This document shows, one piece after another, positions 54,193 to 63,852 of a DNA stretch of 64,000 nt. Both the position numbers and the translations under genes were made by a program. Each line of letters begins with the position of its first letter. Within the stretch, counting starts at the first letter, position 1. Source of the stretch: Basidiobolus meristosporus CBS 931.73 (taxonomy: Eukaryota; Basidiobolomycota; Basidiobolomycetes; Basidiobolales; Basidiobolaceae); the NCBI GenBank assembly GCA_002104905.1, contig MCFE01000035.1, forward strand, positions 141,624-205,623, written 5' to 3'. Below the pieces are notes generated by a model. It was not told the origin of the DNA and ran no database searches. It saw only the letters and a list, made by a program, of their open reading frames with translations.

Positions 54193-55917
54193 CTATTAAC
54201 ACCTAAATCCATATATGAGTTTAGTAATTTAGACCCTGGTCTAAGAGACTTCCATGCTAAGGTCTACCTGGAATACTTCACCAAAGTATCTAGTACCAAT
54301 ATCATGACAATCTGTCCAGAAGCCTGTAAGCACTTGCACCTGCTGATCAAGCCTTCCTTATGATATACCCTAAGAAAAAAAACTCAGAAAAGGCCAGCAA
54401 AATACCATCATAATATAAACTGAATACCAAATTTCTCAACATCTATATTGTTAGCTGATGGGCAGGCATGCAAGCAAATTCTCCTGGAGGAGACTAGTCT
54501 AACTAGCATCCATTCCAAATTTGGTAATTAGCTGCCAATTGCTTCCATCAGAAATTGCATTTGAGATTTTGAACCAAAAACACAAGCTGAACACCAGCAA
54601 AATACCATTAGAATACCAGCTGAATACCAGCTGAAAATCAGATGAATTCCAAGTTTGAGACTTTTCATAGGGATAAATGCAACCCTCATATTGAATGAAT
54701 CCCTGAATGATAACATCATGTTTTATTAGCTTGTTCTATTGGATCCAATATCACCAAAGCCTTAACAGTAGCTTAATGGTGTTCATCACGTCTGCTGATG
54801 ATGTTAACCTCTGAGATCCCTTCCTATATTCCACAATATATTCAACATTTATTGTTATGCAGTTGAGTGCAAATTTAAATGCAAAATGTTAAAAATAATT
54901 AGTGAGCTAACCAGTTGTGTATATCACTACCCAGTGTTGTGTGTTGCAAAGTATATTCAGAGCAACTATTCTCATGTACAAATATAACCAAAGCAATATC
55001 GCAATGAAGAGAGAAGCCAGATCAAGTGATCTTATACTGCAAGTTGGTACTGTTGCTGCCATCAATTTAACTGCATATACTACGGGGTGGTAGTGAATGG
55101 AGGGGGTAAATTTGTGAGAAGCCAAGTATATGATCATACTCCGAAGTGAGCTGATGATACAACCAAGGGAGAATGGTCCAAAGTTTAAGAAACAGTAGCA
55201 TGGTACATTTCCCTTGCAAAAACCATGAATACATTCTCGCGGTTAGAAGATTGAATGATTACTGGTTCTTCAGAATTGTGGAAGCTTCGCAATGATGAAA
55301 GGCCTTAAACTTAATTTCCTCCTAGTTTGCTGGAGATAGTACCAAGATATACAAGTAAGGAATATTTCTGATACAAATGGTGGTGGCCGCCCTGCTCTGC
55401 CCAACGTGCTCCCGAGCCAACCAATCAACAAAAAAATCATCTTCTAAACGCGACGCAATGTGCATTTGAAAGACTTCTTTGATCTTTAGATAATTTCACC
55501 AACCTGCAGGCTCACAGTCTGTGCTTGACCTCAAGGAACCCTCCTCTATGCTTATGTGGTAAACCTGCAACAAGGGAATGCCGTGCATCTTTGGATTGCC
55601 ACGAGGAACGAATCAGCATAGAATATTACACTACGAGAATTCTCTCATAAATATCATATTAAGAAATCTGATCTTCCAGCGTTGGTTGGGACGTATGGAG
55701 ATGGCTAGCCTACGGAAGATAACGAGGATTTGTAACGAAAGTGAGAACATTGAGAATCAGTATGATACATTGATTCCTTTCAAATGCAACGTTTCAATGG
55801 AACTGTGACCGAGTCCGATGGCCGGAAATTTCCTCTAGCGTCGAATGGATAAATAATGAACCTTCCCCAGGCGAGGATGTTTTTTGCCCAACCTTGCACC
55901 TCAATCGGAAACCACTC
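54193..55917. other. Gene-poor region with weak LTR traces
   Basis: Segments at about 54240-54330 and 54400-54670 show faint LTR landmarks and a short imperfect direct repeat (CAGCAAAATACCAT at about 54398 and 54597). A match to the Kre9-like fragment (TTGGATTGCCACGA, 55590) hints at another remnant. No gene is called. Confidence 0.35.
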
Positions 55918-56660
55918 ATGAATCCGGAAGGCAGAACGCTCCTGTGGTATCTATGGCTAACGGCGATAGGCGTTCATGCAGAATTCTCGATCACTAGCCC
56001 GATAGGCGCCTCTTGGGAGATTGGTGCCTCGAATATCATTTCTTGGTGAGTTACCCATCTTGACCAAGAACCAGACCGCGTTTAACCGTCAACTTGAATG
56101 CTAGGCAGGAAATCGATGGGCAACCAAGCCCATCCATGATCGATCTCCATTTGATGCAAGGGTCACCAGCTAGCCTGCAACTAATCGCAAACATAGCCAC
56201 TGCAGTGGATACCAAGTCTGGCCAGTATGCATGGACGATTCCGAAGAACATCAAGCCCGAGGCAAACTATGCTATCCAAGCTAGCGAAGGGAAATTTGTG
56301 AGGTACAGCCCGTTCTTCGAGATCATTGGCCAATCAAACATCGAGGAAATCGATGAGAACAGCGAACTAGGTCTCTCCAGCCCAACCGATCTTGAGACCC
56401 CATCACTTTCATTGGCTGCTACACCTACACCAACTAGAGAGTCCCCGCAAGCCAAAGCCCACTCCTCAAGTATAAATAAGCTCAATGCTAGCGGTAGTTC
56501 TACCCTCCTTCCGTCTAAGACGGCAACATTGAGTGCGAACGCTACCAAGGCATCCCGGGCAACATCCAAATCCGAAGGGGCATCCCATTCGAACAACAGT
56601 TGGGCCATTCTAATCATGGCAGTCTCCTCTTTGGGCCTCTCACTGCTGCTGTGGCCGTGA
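55918..56660 (+). CDS. GPI-anchored Kre9/KNH-type Ser/Thr-rich cell-surface protein
   Basis: Exons 55918-56045 and 56105-56660 give 684 nt (227 aa). A signal peptide (L-L-W-Y-L-W-L-T-A-I-G-V-H-A) leads to F-S-I-T-S-P-I-G-A-S-W-E-I-G-A-S-N-I-I-S-W. This is the start of the Kre9/KNH N-terminal domain (I-T-x-P, G, I-x-W), continuing to about residue 135 (S-G-Q-Y-A-W-T-I-P, F-V-R-Y-S-P-F-F-E-I). A Ser/Thr-rich stretch of about 70 residues follows. A hydrophobic C-terminal helix (I-L-I-M-A-V-S-S-L-G-L-S-L-L-L-W-P) without a tail is a GPI-attachment signal. It should sit at the plasma membrane or in the wall. Kre9 relatives affect beta-1,6-glucan, but many family members have no known role. Confidence 0.82.
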
Positions 56661-56974
56661 CCGGGTTTTAAAATATTGCACTATTTATTCACGCTATCAT
56701 TAATAAATTACACTTGATTAATCTGAAAGCCTGCATCCTACCGGATTAACCAGGGTACCGCATTTGTGATATATTTGGAGTAAACAAGCATGAAGTTTGA
56801 TGTTAGCGCATCTTCACACATGGCCTCTCTGAAAAAACCGTTTCATCATGAAACTGTGGCTTAAACGCGATGACCTACGGAGATTTCTTTGGAATGGCTT
56901 CGGTAGTTTCATGTCAAGTTGTCTTTTATAGCCCTGTCTCGACAAGCATCCCTTGCAAAAGCGGTCCTGGAAGA
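56661..56974. other. Intergenic between the GPI protein and the DUF4203 protein genes
   Basis: It contains AATAAA near 56702 for the upstream gene and the next gene's promoter. Nothing else was seen. Confidence 0.4.
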
Positions 56975-57887
56975 ATGAACACTCCTTTGATGAGATATTC
57001 CCCTCTGCTCTTGGGGCTGCTGGTGGTTGCGGCCCAGGACTCATCAAACACTAATTTAACCTCTCTTGAGCCCTCGCCACAGGCAGGGGAGGGTAAGTAT
57101 GCATTTGAATCGATGTGATTTGATTTTCATTAATCCTGAATGTAGTGGAGAGTGTTCGAACCACTCTTGATCCACAAACTAGCACTGTTGGCGTATTATC
57201 CATTCTCATTGGGTTCCTCTTTTGCTTCTTCGGAAAGCGCCTTTTTAGAATCGTTCTCTTTGTCACTGGATTCGTAACCTTCAGTAAGTGGCAAGTGAAT
57301 TGTCCAGAAGGCCTTGGCCAACTAAGTCGTATAATCAATTTTTAGGCTTCGTGACGTTCCTCGTCTGTAGTCGCTTCTACTCACAAGGGGTCGAACCTAG
57401 TCACGGCTTTCCACAATCCACGCTATTTCTGATCATTGGCTTACTGGCGGGAATAGCAGGTGGATTCCTATTCATGTGCTTATGGCAGGTTGGTGCAGCT
57501 ATGGTAGGCGGTATGCTAGGTTTTTGCATCGCCATGACCATCTTATCACTGTCAAGCGAGGGGTTGATTCGTAGCGAGGTAGGGAGGTTGATCTTTATTG
57601 CAAGCTTTGTTATTGTCGGCATGATACTGGTATCGTTCTATGAATCAGACATAGTGATTATTGGAACGGCTTTTGCCGGCGCCTACCACATTGCCATGGG
57701 TGCAGATGTATTTATCCAGACAGGGTTTACCCATACAATCAAGTCATTCTTGGGTGGCTCAACACATCTTGCTTACAAAGCAACCGCAGCAGTCTATGGA
57801 GTACTTGTGTCTATGCTTTTGGTGTTTGGGCTGGGACTGTACGTACAATATAGTAGCCAGCGTCGAATACTCGTAGTGAAAGGCTGA
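56975..57887 (+). CDS. Polytopic membrane protein with DUF4203 (TMEM198/TM7SF3-like) domain
   Basis: Exons 56975-57092, 57146-57283 and 57346-57887 give 798 nt (265 aa). A signal peptide (P-L-L-L-G-L-L-V-V-A-A) is followed by a short Ser/Thr-rich outside segment. Then come about seven hydrophobic helices rich in small residues (G-F-L-F-C-F-F-G-K-R-L-F, G-L-L-A-G-I-A-G-G-F-L-F, G-T-A-F-A-G-A-Y). The G-K-R-L-F-R opening and Gly-zipper helices are typical of DUF4203. Members are membrane proteins of poorly known function. The tail ends in basic residues. Confidence 0.75.
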
Positions 57888-58329
57888 ATACTGAAATAAA
57901 GTGCAACCAAGCCATGTCTATGAAAGGAAAGTGGGGGAGGGGAAAATATGCAGTGCCCAATACGGCTAAATGACCCAGGTTTGCCACAATTAAAAAGAAA
58001 TCACGAAACCCCCCATTCTACATCAGCCCGGCCAACGATTGCATCATAATAAAGATTCTTGTGTAACGGTACCGTCTGATGACTGTGATGAGAGCTGAAT
58101 ATTGCTGTTTCCTGAGTGCATGACGTTTATTGAGCTCATCAGGAATCAATATGTCTTTAAATGAGTGGCCAATGGAAGGAGAGCGAGGATTTTCCAACTT
58201 CCCCATCGGGATCATACCGGATGCTTACGGAGGTGGAGTGTACAGTGGGCAATGAATTATGACGATAAGTGATATATACAACGGGGCTTGGTGAATGTAC
58301 AGCTTGAGGTGAGGAGTCAGGAAAATTTG
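57888..58329. other. Convergent 3' regions
   Basis: AATAAA at about 57895 ends the DUF4203 gene. No gene is supported in the rest. Confidence 0.4.
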
Positions 58330-59336
58330 CTAGATTTTGCGAAAATATTCCAACTCTGCATCATCCCAACTAAAGAATTTTCCATGAAACTGGTCTGGAA
58401 CACCATCTCTCGCTAGCTTTGCGAGAACAAAACCAACTTCATCCGGTTTCACCAGAATGTTATTGTGTTTCATCGATACAAATCCATTGTAATCGTTTCT
58501 TGACATATGCTTGGATCCTACGGGAACAATTAGGCCTGTGTCAACCTGATAATCGCCGATTCACTCTAATTACCGGTTTCTCGAATCAAGCGTTGGAAAT
58601 CAGTGTCCACTGCGCCAGGATGAATGGCTGTACAGCGCACTTCAGGCTCCTCAATAGCTAGACAGTATGAGAACATATTCAACGCCGCCTTGGAGCTGCC
58701 AATCTATTAGATGCGTATCTAGTGTGATTTGGGGAGGGGTATAACTTACCAGCAATAAGCTGCCCATCCAGGAAATGCAATCATGGCTGCCCCTGAGCTA
58801 ACCATTACACAGTTTCCTCGGGATTTTCGAAGTTCAGGCAGTGCCTTCTGTACCAAGCTCACCACAGAGAAAAAATTCAGCTCAAACAAACTGCATATTC
58901 CAATGGCTAAATACAGTGCTGATAGACAGTGGCTTGAAATACACCCTACCTTCTCCATTCTGCTTCTTTGATGTCGGCTAGGCTTTTGATAGGGTCGATC
59001 ACTCTGATAAGGATAGGCATTTCAACATAGTTGGTAGGCACTCTAGTTCACCATATACAATACTAACCCTGCGTTTAGGATAATACTATCAATTCTACCA
59101 TGCTTCGCAATGGTGTGGCTTACAACTCGCTCCAAATCTTTCTCCAAAGCTAAATCCGCCACTATATAAGAGTAGTTTGCTGGAAAAGTGGTCTCAGCCT
59201 CTATAGTTCGTAGCAAATGTTCGGTACGTGCAACACTGACGACAAAGGCGCCTTGTTCTAGGGCTTCTAAAGTAACGGCACGCCCAATTCCCCTTGAAGC
59301 TCCTGTAACTACAATTACAGGAGGCAAGCTAGACAT
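58330..59336 (-). CDS. Short-chain dehydrogenase/reductase (sepiapterin-reductase-like)
   Basis: Five exons on the minus strand: 59336-59068, 59003-58950, 58890-58750, 58695-58574, 58517-58330. Total 774 nt (257 aa), standard for the family. The Rossmann cofactor loop is T-G-A-S-R-G-I-G-R (about 10-18), then N-A-G-V about 90. The catalytic Ser is in M-V-S-S-G-A-A and the Tyr/Lys pair is Y-C-C-S-K. H-P-G-A-V-D-T follows. The basic residues after the second strand (A-R-T) suggest NADP. The overall pattern, including the final K-P-D-E-V and G-K-F-F-S-W, resembles the yeast YIR035C/YIR036C and sepiapterin reductase group. The substrate cannot be inferred. It is the last conventional gene before the telomere. 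Confidence 0.9.
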
Positions 59337-60104
59337 GACTGCTCAGTCTCTACTGGAGATTGCTTAACACTTCAATGCGCAAGGGTAACAAGAAATTAGC
59401 AGGGAATGAAGGTGAGCTCGAGATTGGTATATATCGAAGAAGTCGATGATTAAGAAGAAAATATACTAAATAATGGGCCCTCACTCTTATAAAGGTCTGC
59501 GATGGAAGGTACAATGATAACCCTACAAGATCCCCATTCATCGATTTGCATCTTATAGGATGCAGGCTCGTGATACATCAATACAGGGTCGTAAATAATA
59601 CAATTGGTGAGTAATGAATGATGTCATGAGTATATAAATATAGCAATGAAGATATAATTAGTCGCCATGTGGAGCGAATAATGCTGATCGGGGACAAGGA
59701 GTATCTCATTTTAAGAGTAGATTATTAACGGCTTAATTTCCTTTCTTAACCTGGAAATATGGTGAAATAGTTTTCGTTTTTAGAATATTCAGGAAGATAT
59801 CACAGGATTCCTTCTGAACTGTTCTCAGCCTCAATCACTAGGGTTTCATTGTGGGCTCGTGCACTTGAACCTAAATCAACATCTTCAGCAAATAATCTCT
59901 GGCTTGAGTCTCACGTACAATGCTACTAAACGATCAACCAATCTCCATGCTTATACAGCATTCCACTGCTTGTATTGCGTTCATGGACAAAAGCGCTACT
60001 GTCATACCTAATATCGTAACTGTCCAATGGAAACCACTTCGGGTGTCTGAGCTTCAAGAGATCCATCTTGTTACACTATAAAAAACCACGCGATGAAGGC
60101 ACAT
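59337..60104. other. Last unique sequence before the telomeric retroelement array
   Basis: AT-rich upstream region of the dehydrogenase gene. Toward 60100 it has no gene or repeat. It ends at ...GCACAT, immediately followed by GGGTTAGGG, the first telomere-like seed. Confidence 0.5.
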
Positions 60105-61900
60105 GGGTTAGGGGGGGAGACAGTCACCAACAGGTGAAATCTTTATTTCAGTTGAAACAAAGAAGCCAGCGCTACTGTTGTAGCTTTGATACAAGAGTGT
60201 GTAGCTGAGGGGAATTTGTAGGTAAGTTAATAAGAAGTGATGATAGTTCTTCAGTGCTCAAGACACTGTTCAGTGGGAAGGGGGGTAGCAAGAGAGGTAA
60301 GAATGACTTGTGAACAACATTAATGAGGGGAATGTGATAAGGATTGATATTCATCATAAAGGGAGTGTGCTGCTGCAGATATTGCTGCCAAAGGTCTGTC
60401 AAGTACTTCAGGTAGGCCAGCTTGGGTTTTTCTGACTCCAGAATATAATGAGCAAACTTCTTGACTTCAGGATCTCCAAGTATAGTTCTCCAGCAGGAGC
60501 CAGGTGTTGTGTGGTGTGTTCTCTTCCAGGCCTTAATCAGTGGGTTGTTGCAGTTGTGAAGTCTGAGGTATAGTCTGGTTCTAAGGTAGAGAAGTCTGAT
60601 CTTATAGGGCATAAACCCAAAAGCACCAAGAATAGCATGTCTGTAGGGGCATTCAGGCAGATGAGGCACCAAGGAGGTAATGCACCATACGGCAAACTTG
60701 TCAAGCTTAGTGCAGTCTCTAGAAGTAAGAGAGAGAAGTGGTAAGCTAAATTCCAGGACAGGGAAGACAAACTGCTTGAGTAGAAGGAGGCAGCTGGGAG
60801 CTGAAGTTGTAGGAGGAGTAACAGCCAATAGCTTGTGGAGTGCCTGTCTTGCCAGGGTAATTCTCTTCTTCAGGTGTGCTGCAGAGTCTAGTCCAGTAGG
60901 AAGGAAAGGAAAGCCAAGATATGTGGCAGAAACCTGAGCAGGTAGAGTGGAGTTCTCCAAGTTGATGGGAGAGCCCAAAGGTACTGTCTTTGCAATGGAA
61001 AGCTGGAGATTATTCTTCTGCAGATACTGGTGGATGGTCTGGGAGTCTTGTTGCACATTGGAGGAGGATATTCTGATGTCATCAGCAAAGAGAGTAACCA
61101 GGCAGTCAGCTGAGAGTCTTGGGAAATCATTCAGGAAGATGGCAAACAGTATAGGACCAAGCACCGAGCCTTGAACCACTCCATTAGGAACTGAGAACAC
61201 AGCTGATTGCTCACTTGGGTGCAGAATTCTTGCTTGTGGATCCAGAAACAGAGACCTGACAAGGATGGTGAGAGAGGTACTGGAGAAGCATTGCAACTTG
61301 GACCAAAGCAGATTTCTGTCAACTGAATCAAAGGCCTTAGTAATATGAAACAGAACAGAGGGATACTTGCACTGGAGAGAGTGATCTTGGCTAAGTATGA
61401 CTGCATATTCCAAGGAGAGGCCAGGAACAAAGCCAAACTGTGCAGGATGAAACTTGAGGGAGTCAGAGTAGAGCTCCTGAGCAAGCAGAAGCTCAAACAC
61501 CTTTCTGCAGGTGGGCAGCAGAGATATTGGCCTGTAGGAGCTAGGATCCAGGTGCTTTCCTTTACCCTTGTACAGTGGCAGAACATTTGCAAAGGACCAT
61601 TCCTCAGGAGTAGAAAGCTGGGCTGAGCATTGCTGAAACAGTGGAAGCAGAAGTGCAGACATGGCCTTGGTACTAGTCTTCAGAAGCTCATAAGAGATTG
61701 TGTCCACACCTGGAGCAGTAGAGTTGGGAAGCCTCTTGAGCACATTATGGATTCTCCTTTTATCAAGTGCAAGTGGGATGGGCACAGTCTTGAAGTCAGG
61801 ATGAAAGCCAGGAGTTGAGTACTGCTTTGTAGAGAAGAAGATGTTAGCCAGCTGTTCTGTTGAAGGTAACTTCCTGGAAGAGGGCCTCATTGCCCTGTAG
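60105..61900 (-). mobile_element. Telomere-associated non-LTR retrotransposon, copy 1 (5'-truncated)
   Basis: On the minus strand this element runs from about 61900 to a 3' end at 60114. The 3' end reads AATAAAGATTTCACC, TGTT, GGTGACTG, then a C-run and TAACCC. On the plus strand the left border is GGGTTAGGGG and the right border is again AGGGTTAGGG. The coding part is only the reverse-transcriptase region and C-terminus; the expected endonuclease and 5' UTR are missing. There is no poly(A) tail and no target-site duplication. Copy 4 is nearly identical over about 1.27 kb. Confidence 0.85.
60172..61889 (-). pseudogene. Non-LTR reverse transcriptase ORF, 5'-truncated, catalytic Asp changed to His
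   Basis: About 570 codons are open, from M-R-P-S-S-R-K (61889) to the TAA at 60172. Reverse-transcriptase blocks appear in order: N-V-L-P-L-Y-K-G-K-G, Y-R-P-I-S-L-L-P, motif A, G-V-V-Q-G-S-V-L-G-P-I-L-F, motif C F-A-D-D, and L-Q-L-S-I-A-K-T. Motif A should read F-D-I-x-K-A-F; here it reads F-H-I-T-K-A-F, because the codon at 61345-61347 (minus strand) is CAT. Copy 4 has GAT at 63801-63803. The first metal-binding Asp is therefore lost and this copy should be inactive. After the RT is a Cys/His-poor C-terminal region of about 230 residues. No RNase H or endonuclease domain was recognised. The clade is uncertain. Confidence 0.85.
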
Positions 61901-62487
61901 AGGGTTAGGGGGAGGAAAGTCACCAAGTGGTGAAATCTTTATTTACTTATGACAAGTATCTAAAGAAGCCAAGTTAATCTGAAGTAATTCCTAGAAAGCT
62001 AGGTCTGAGAGATATCTTCCTGGTAAGCCAGGTCTGAGAGTTGAGAAGCTGAGTGGTACTATATTTCCTAGTTAGCTAGGTCTGAGAGAGGTTTCCTGGA
62101 AAGCCAGGCCTGAGAAGTGAGAATCTGAATATATCTGAGCTGAGAGAGGTTTCCTGGAAAGCCAGGCCTGAGAAGTGAGAATCTGAATATATCTGAGCTA
62201 AGTTATACTGGTTTGCGGTAGCTGAATTGTGGCCGGAATGGCCAGTAGACTGGGGGAACTGAGAGGAATTTCTGGGCGATCACTGGCCAAATTTACTAGG
62301 CAAATCTGGCCAATTAGCATTTCAAGGATTTCAGCCAATCAGAGCCTTTACTTTGCCCGATGGTTGATCAAGCCATCTCCCAATGAGCACACATCAATTT
62401 ATTAATCAAATTTTGCTGGATCCAGGATTTGAACCCACAACCATGGGTATGGAAGGGTTAGGGATAACCACAAGGCTAAGTGTTCTT
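61901..62487 (-). mobile_element. SINE-like element with tRNA-like head and LINE-type telomeric 3' tail
   Basis: About 585 bp between two GGTTAGGG seeds, minus orientation. The 5' end (about 62487-62415) has tRNA-like Pol III boxes: an A box TAGCCTTGTGG (62479-62469) and a B box GGTTCAAATCC (62435-62425), spaced as in a tRNA. The T-arm pairing is poor, so it is a tRNA relic rather than a tRNA gene. The body contains five tandem hairpins (61990-62166). The 3' end has AATAAAGATTTCACC, ACTT, GGTGACTT, a C-run and TAACCC, the same design as the adjoining LINE. It has no open frame. The shared tail suggests it is mobilised by the LINE reverse transcriptase. Confidence 0.75.
61990..62166 (-). repeat. 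Five tandem hairpin units inside the SINE-like element
   Basis: Each unit is a 5-bp stem and 4-nt loop. Starts: 61990 (CCTAG AAAG CTAGG), 62019 (CCTGG TAAG CCAGG), 62067 (CCTAG TTAG CTAGG), 62095 and 62153 (CCTGG AAAG CCAGG). Each is followed by TCTGAGA or CCTGAGA. The last two units are an almost exact 58-bp direct duplication. The fourth stem pair changes A-T to G-C together. Confidence 0.85.
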
Positions 62488-62560
62488 GGTTAGGGGAGGG
62501 AAAGTCACCAAGGTAGGTGAAATCTTTATTTGATTTCAGACAAGTCTAACTACAAATTTA
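62488..62560 (-). mobile_element. Retroelement 3'-end remnant (copy 3), about 70 bp
   Basis: It starts on the plus strand with GGTTAGGGGAGGGAAAG, followed by the family hairpin (TCACC AAGGTA GGTGA, 62505-62520) and AATCTTTATTTG. It then ends within 40 bp at ACAAATTTA, just before the next GGGTTAGGG. It is a severely 5'-truncated insertion of a LINE or SINE relative. Confidence 0.75.
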
Positions 62561-63852
62561 GGGTTAGGGGGGGAGACAGTCACCAACAGGTGAAATCTTT
62601 ATTTCAGTAGAAACAAAGAAGCCAGCGCTACTGTTGTAGCTTTGATACAAGAGTGTGTAGCTGAGGGGAATTTGTTGGTAAGTTAATAAGAAGTGATGAT
62701 AGTTCTTCAGTGCTCAAGACACTGTTCAGTGGGAAGGGGGGTAGCAAGAGAGGTAAGAATGACTTGTGAACAACATTAATGAGGGGAATGTGATAAGGAT
62801 TGATATTCATCATAAAGGGAGTGTGCTGCTGCAGATATTGCTGCCAAAGGTCTGTCAAGTACTTCAGGTAGGCCAGCTTGGGTTTTTCTGACTGCAGAAT
62901 ATAGTGAGCAAACTTCTTGACTTCAGGATCTCCAAGTATAGTTCTCCAGCAGGAGTCAGGTGTAGTGTGGTGTGTTCTCTTCCAGGCCTTAATCAGTGGG
63001 TTGTTGCAGTTGTGAAGTCTGAGGTATAATCTGGTTCTAAGGTAGAGAAGTCTGATCTTATAGGGCATAAACCCAAAAGCACCAAGAATAGCATGTCTGT
63101 AGGGGCATTCAGGCAAATGAGGCACCAAGGAGGTAATGCACCATACTGCAAACTTGTCAAGCTTAGTGCAGTCTCTAGAAGTAAGAGAGAGAATTGGTAA
63201 GCCAAATTCCAGGACAGGGAAGACAAACTGCTTGAGTAGAAGGAGGCAGCTGGGAGCTGAAGTTGTAGGAGGAGTAACAGCCAGTAGCTTGTGGAGTGCC
63301 TGTCTTGCCAGGATAATTCTCTTCCTCAGATGTGCTCCAGAGTCTAGTCCAGTAGGAAGGAAAGGAAAGCCAAGATATGTAGCAGAAACCTGAGCAGGTA
63401 GAGTGGAGTTCTCCAAGTTGATGGGAGTGCCCAAAGGTACTGTCTTTGCAATGGAAAGCTGGAGATTATTCTTCTGCAGATACTGGTGGATGGTCTGGGA
63501 GTCTTGTTGCACATTGGAGGAGGATATTCTGATGTCATCAGCAAAGAGAGTAACCAGGCAGTCAGCTGAGAGTCTTGGGAAATCATTCAGGAAGATGGCA
63601 AACAGTATAGGACCAAGCACAGAGCCTTGAACCACTCCATTAGGAACTGAGAACACAGCTGATTGCTCACTTGGGTGCAGAATTCTTGCTTGTGGATCCA
63701 GAAACAGAGACCTGACAAGGAGGGTGAGAGAGGTACTGGAGAAGCATTGCAACTTGGACCAAAGCAGATTTCTGTCAACTGAATCAAAGGCCTTAGTAAT
63801 ATCAAACAGAACAGAGGGATACTTGCACTGGAGAGAGTGATCTTGGCTAAGT
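62561..63852 (-). mobile_element. Telomere-associated non-LTR retrotransposon, copy 4, capped by the telomere
   Basis: Minus orientation. The 3' end is at 62570 next to GGGTTAGGGG, with the same AATAAA, hairpin and C-run as copy 1. It is nearly identical to copy 1 for about 1.27 kb. The reverse-transcriptase frame is open from about 63850 to its TAA at 62628 and keeps motif A F-D-I-T-K-A-F and F-A-D-D. It is cut within the RT upstream of motif A, at GGCTAAGTA, where telomere repeats begin. It therefore lacks the N-terminal half and cannot be autonomous. Confidence 0.88.

Noticed and set aside
60105-60113. Interstitial telomere repeat as a chromosome-fusion scar
   Set aside because: A fusion would give TTAGGG meeting CCCTAA head to head. 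Here each seed is a single unit in one orientation at a retroelement 3' end.
62415-62490. A functional tRNA gene
   Set aside because: A and B boxes are recognisable, but T-arm pairing is poor and the sequence is fused to a retroelement body. It is treated as a SINE head.
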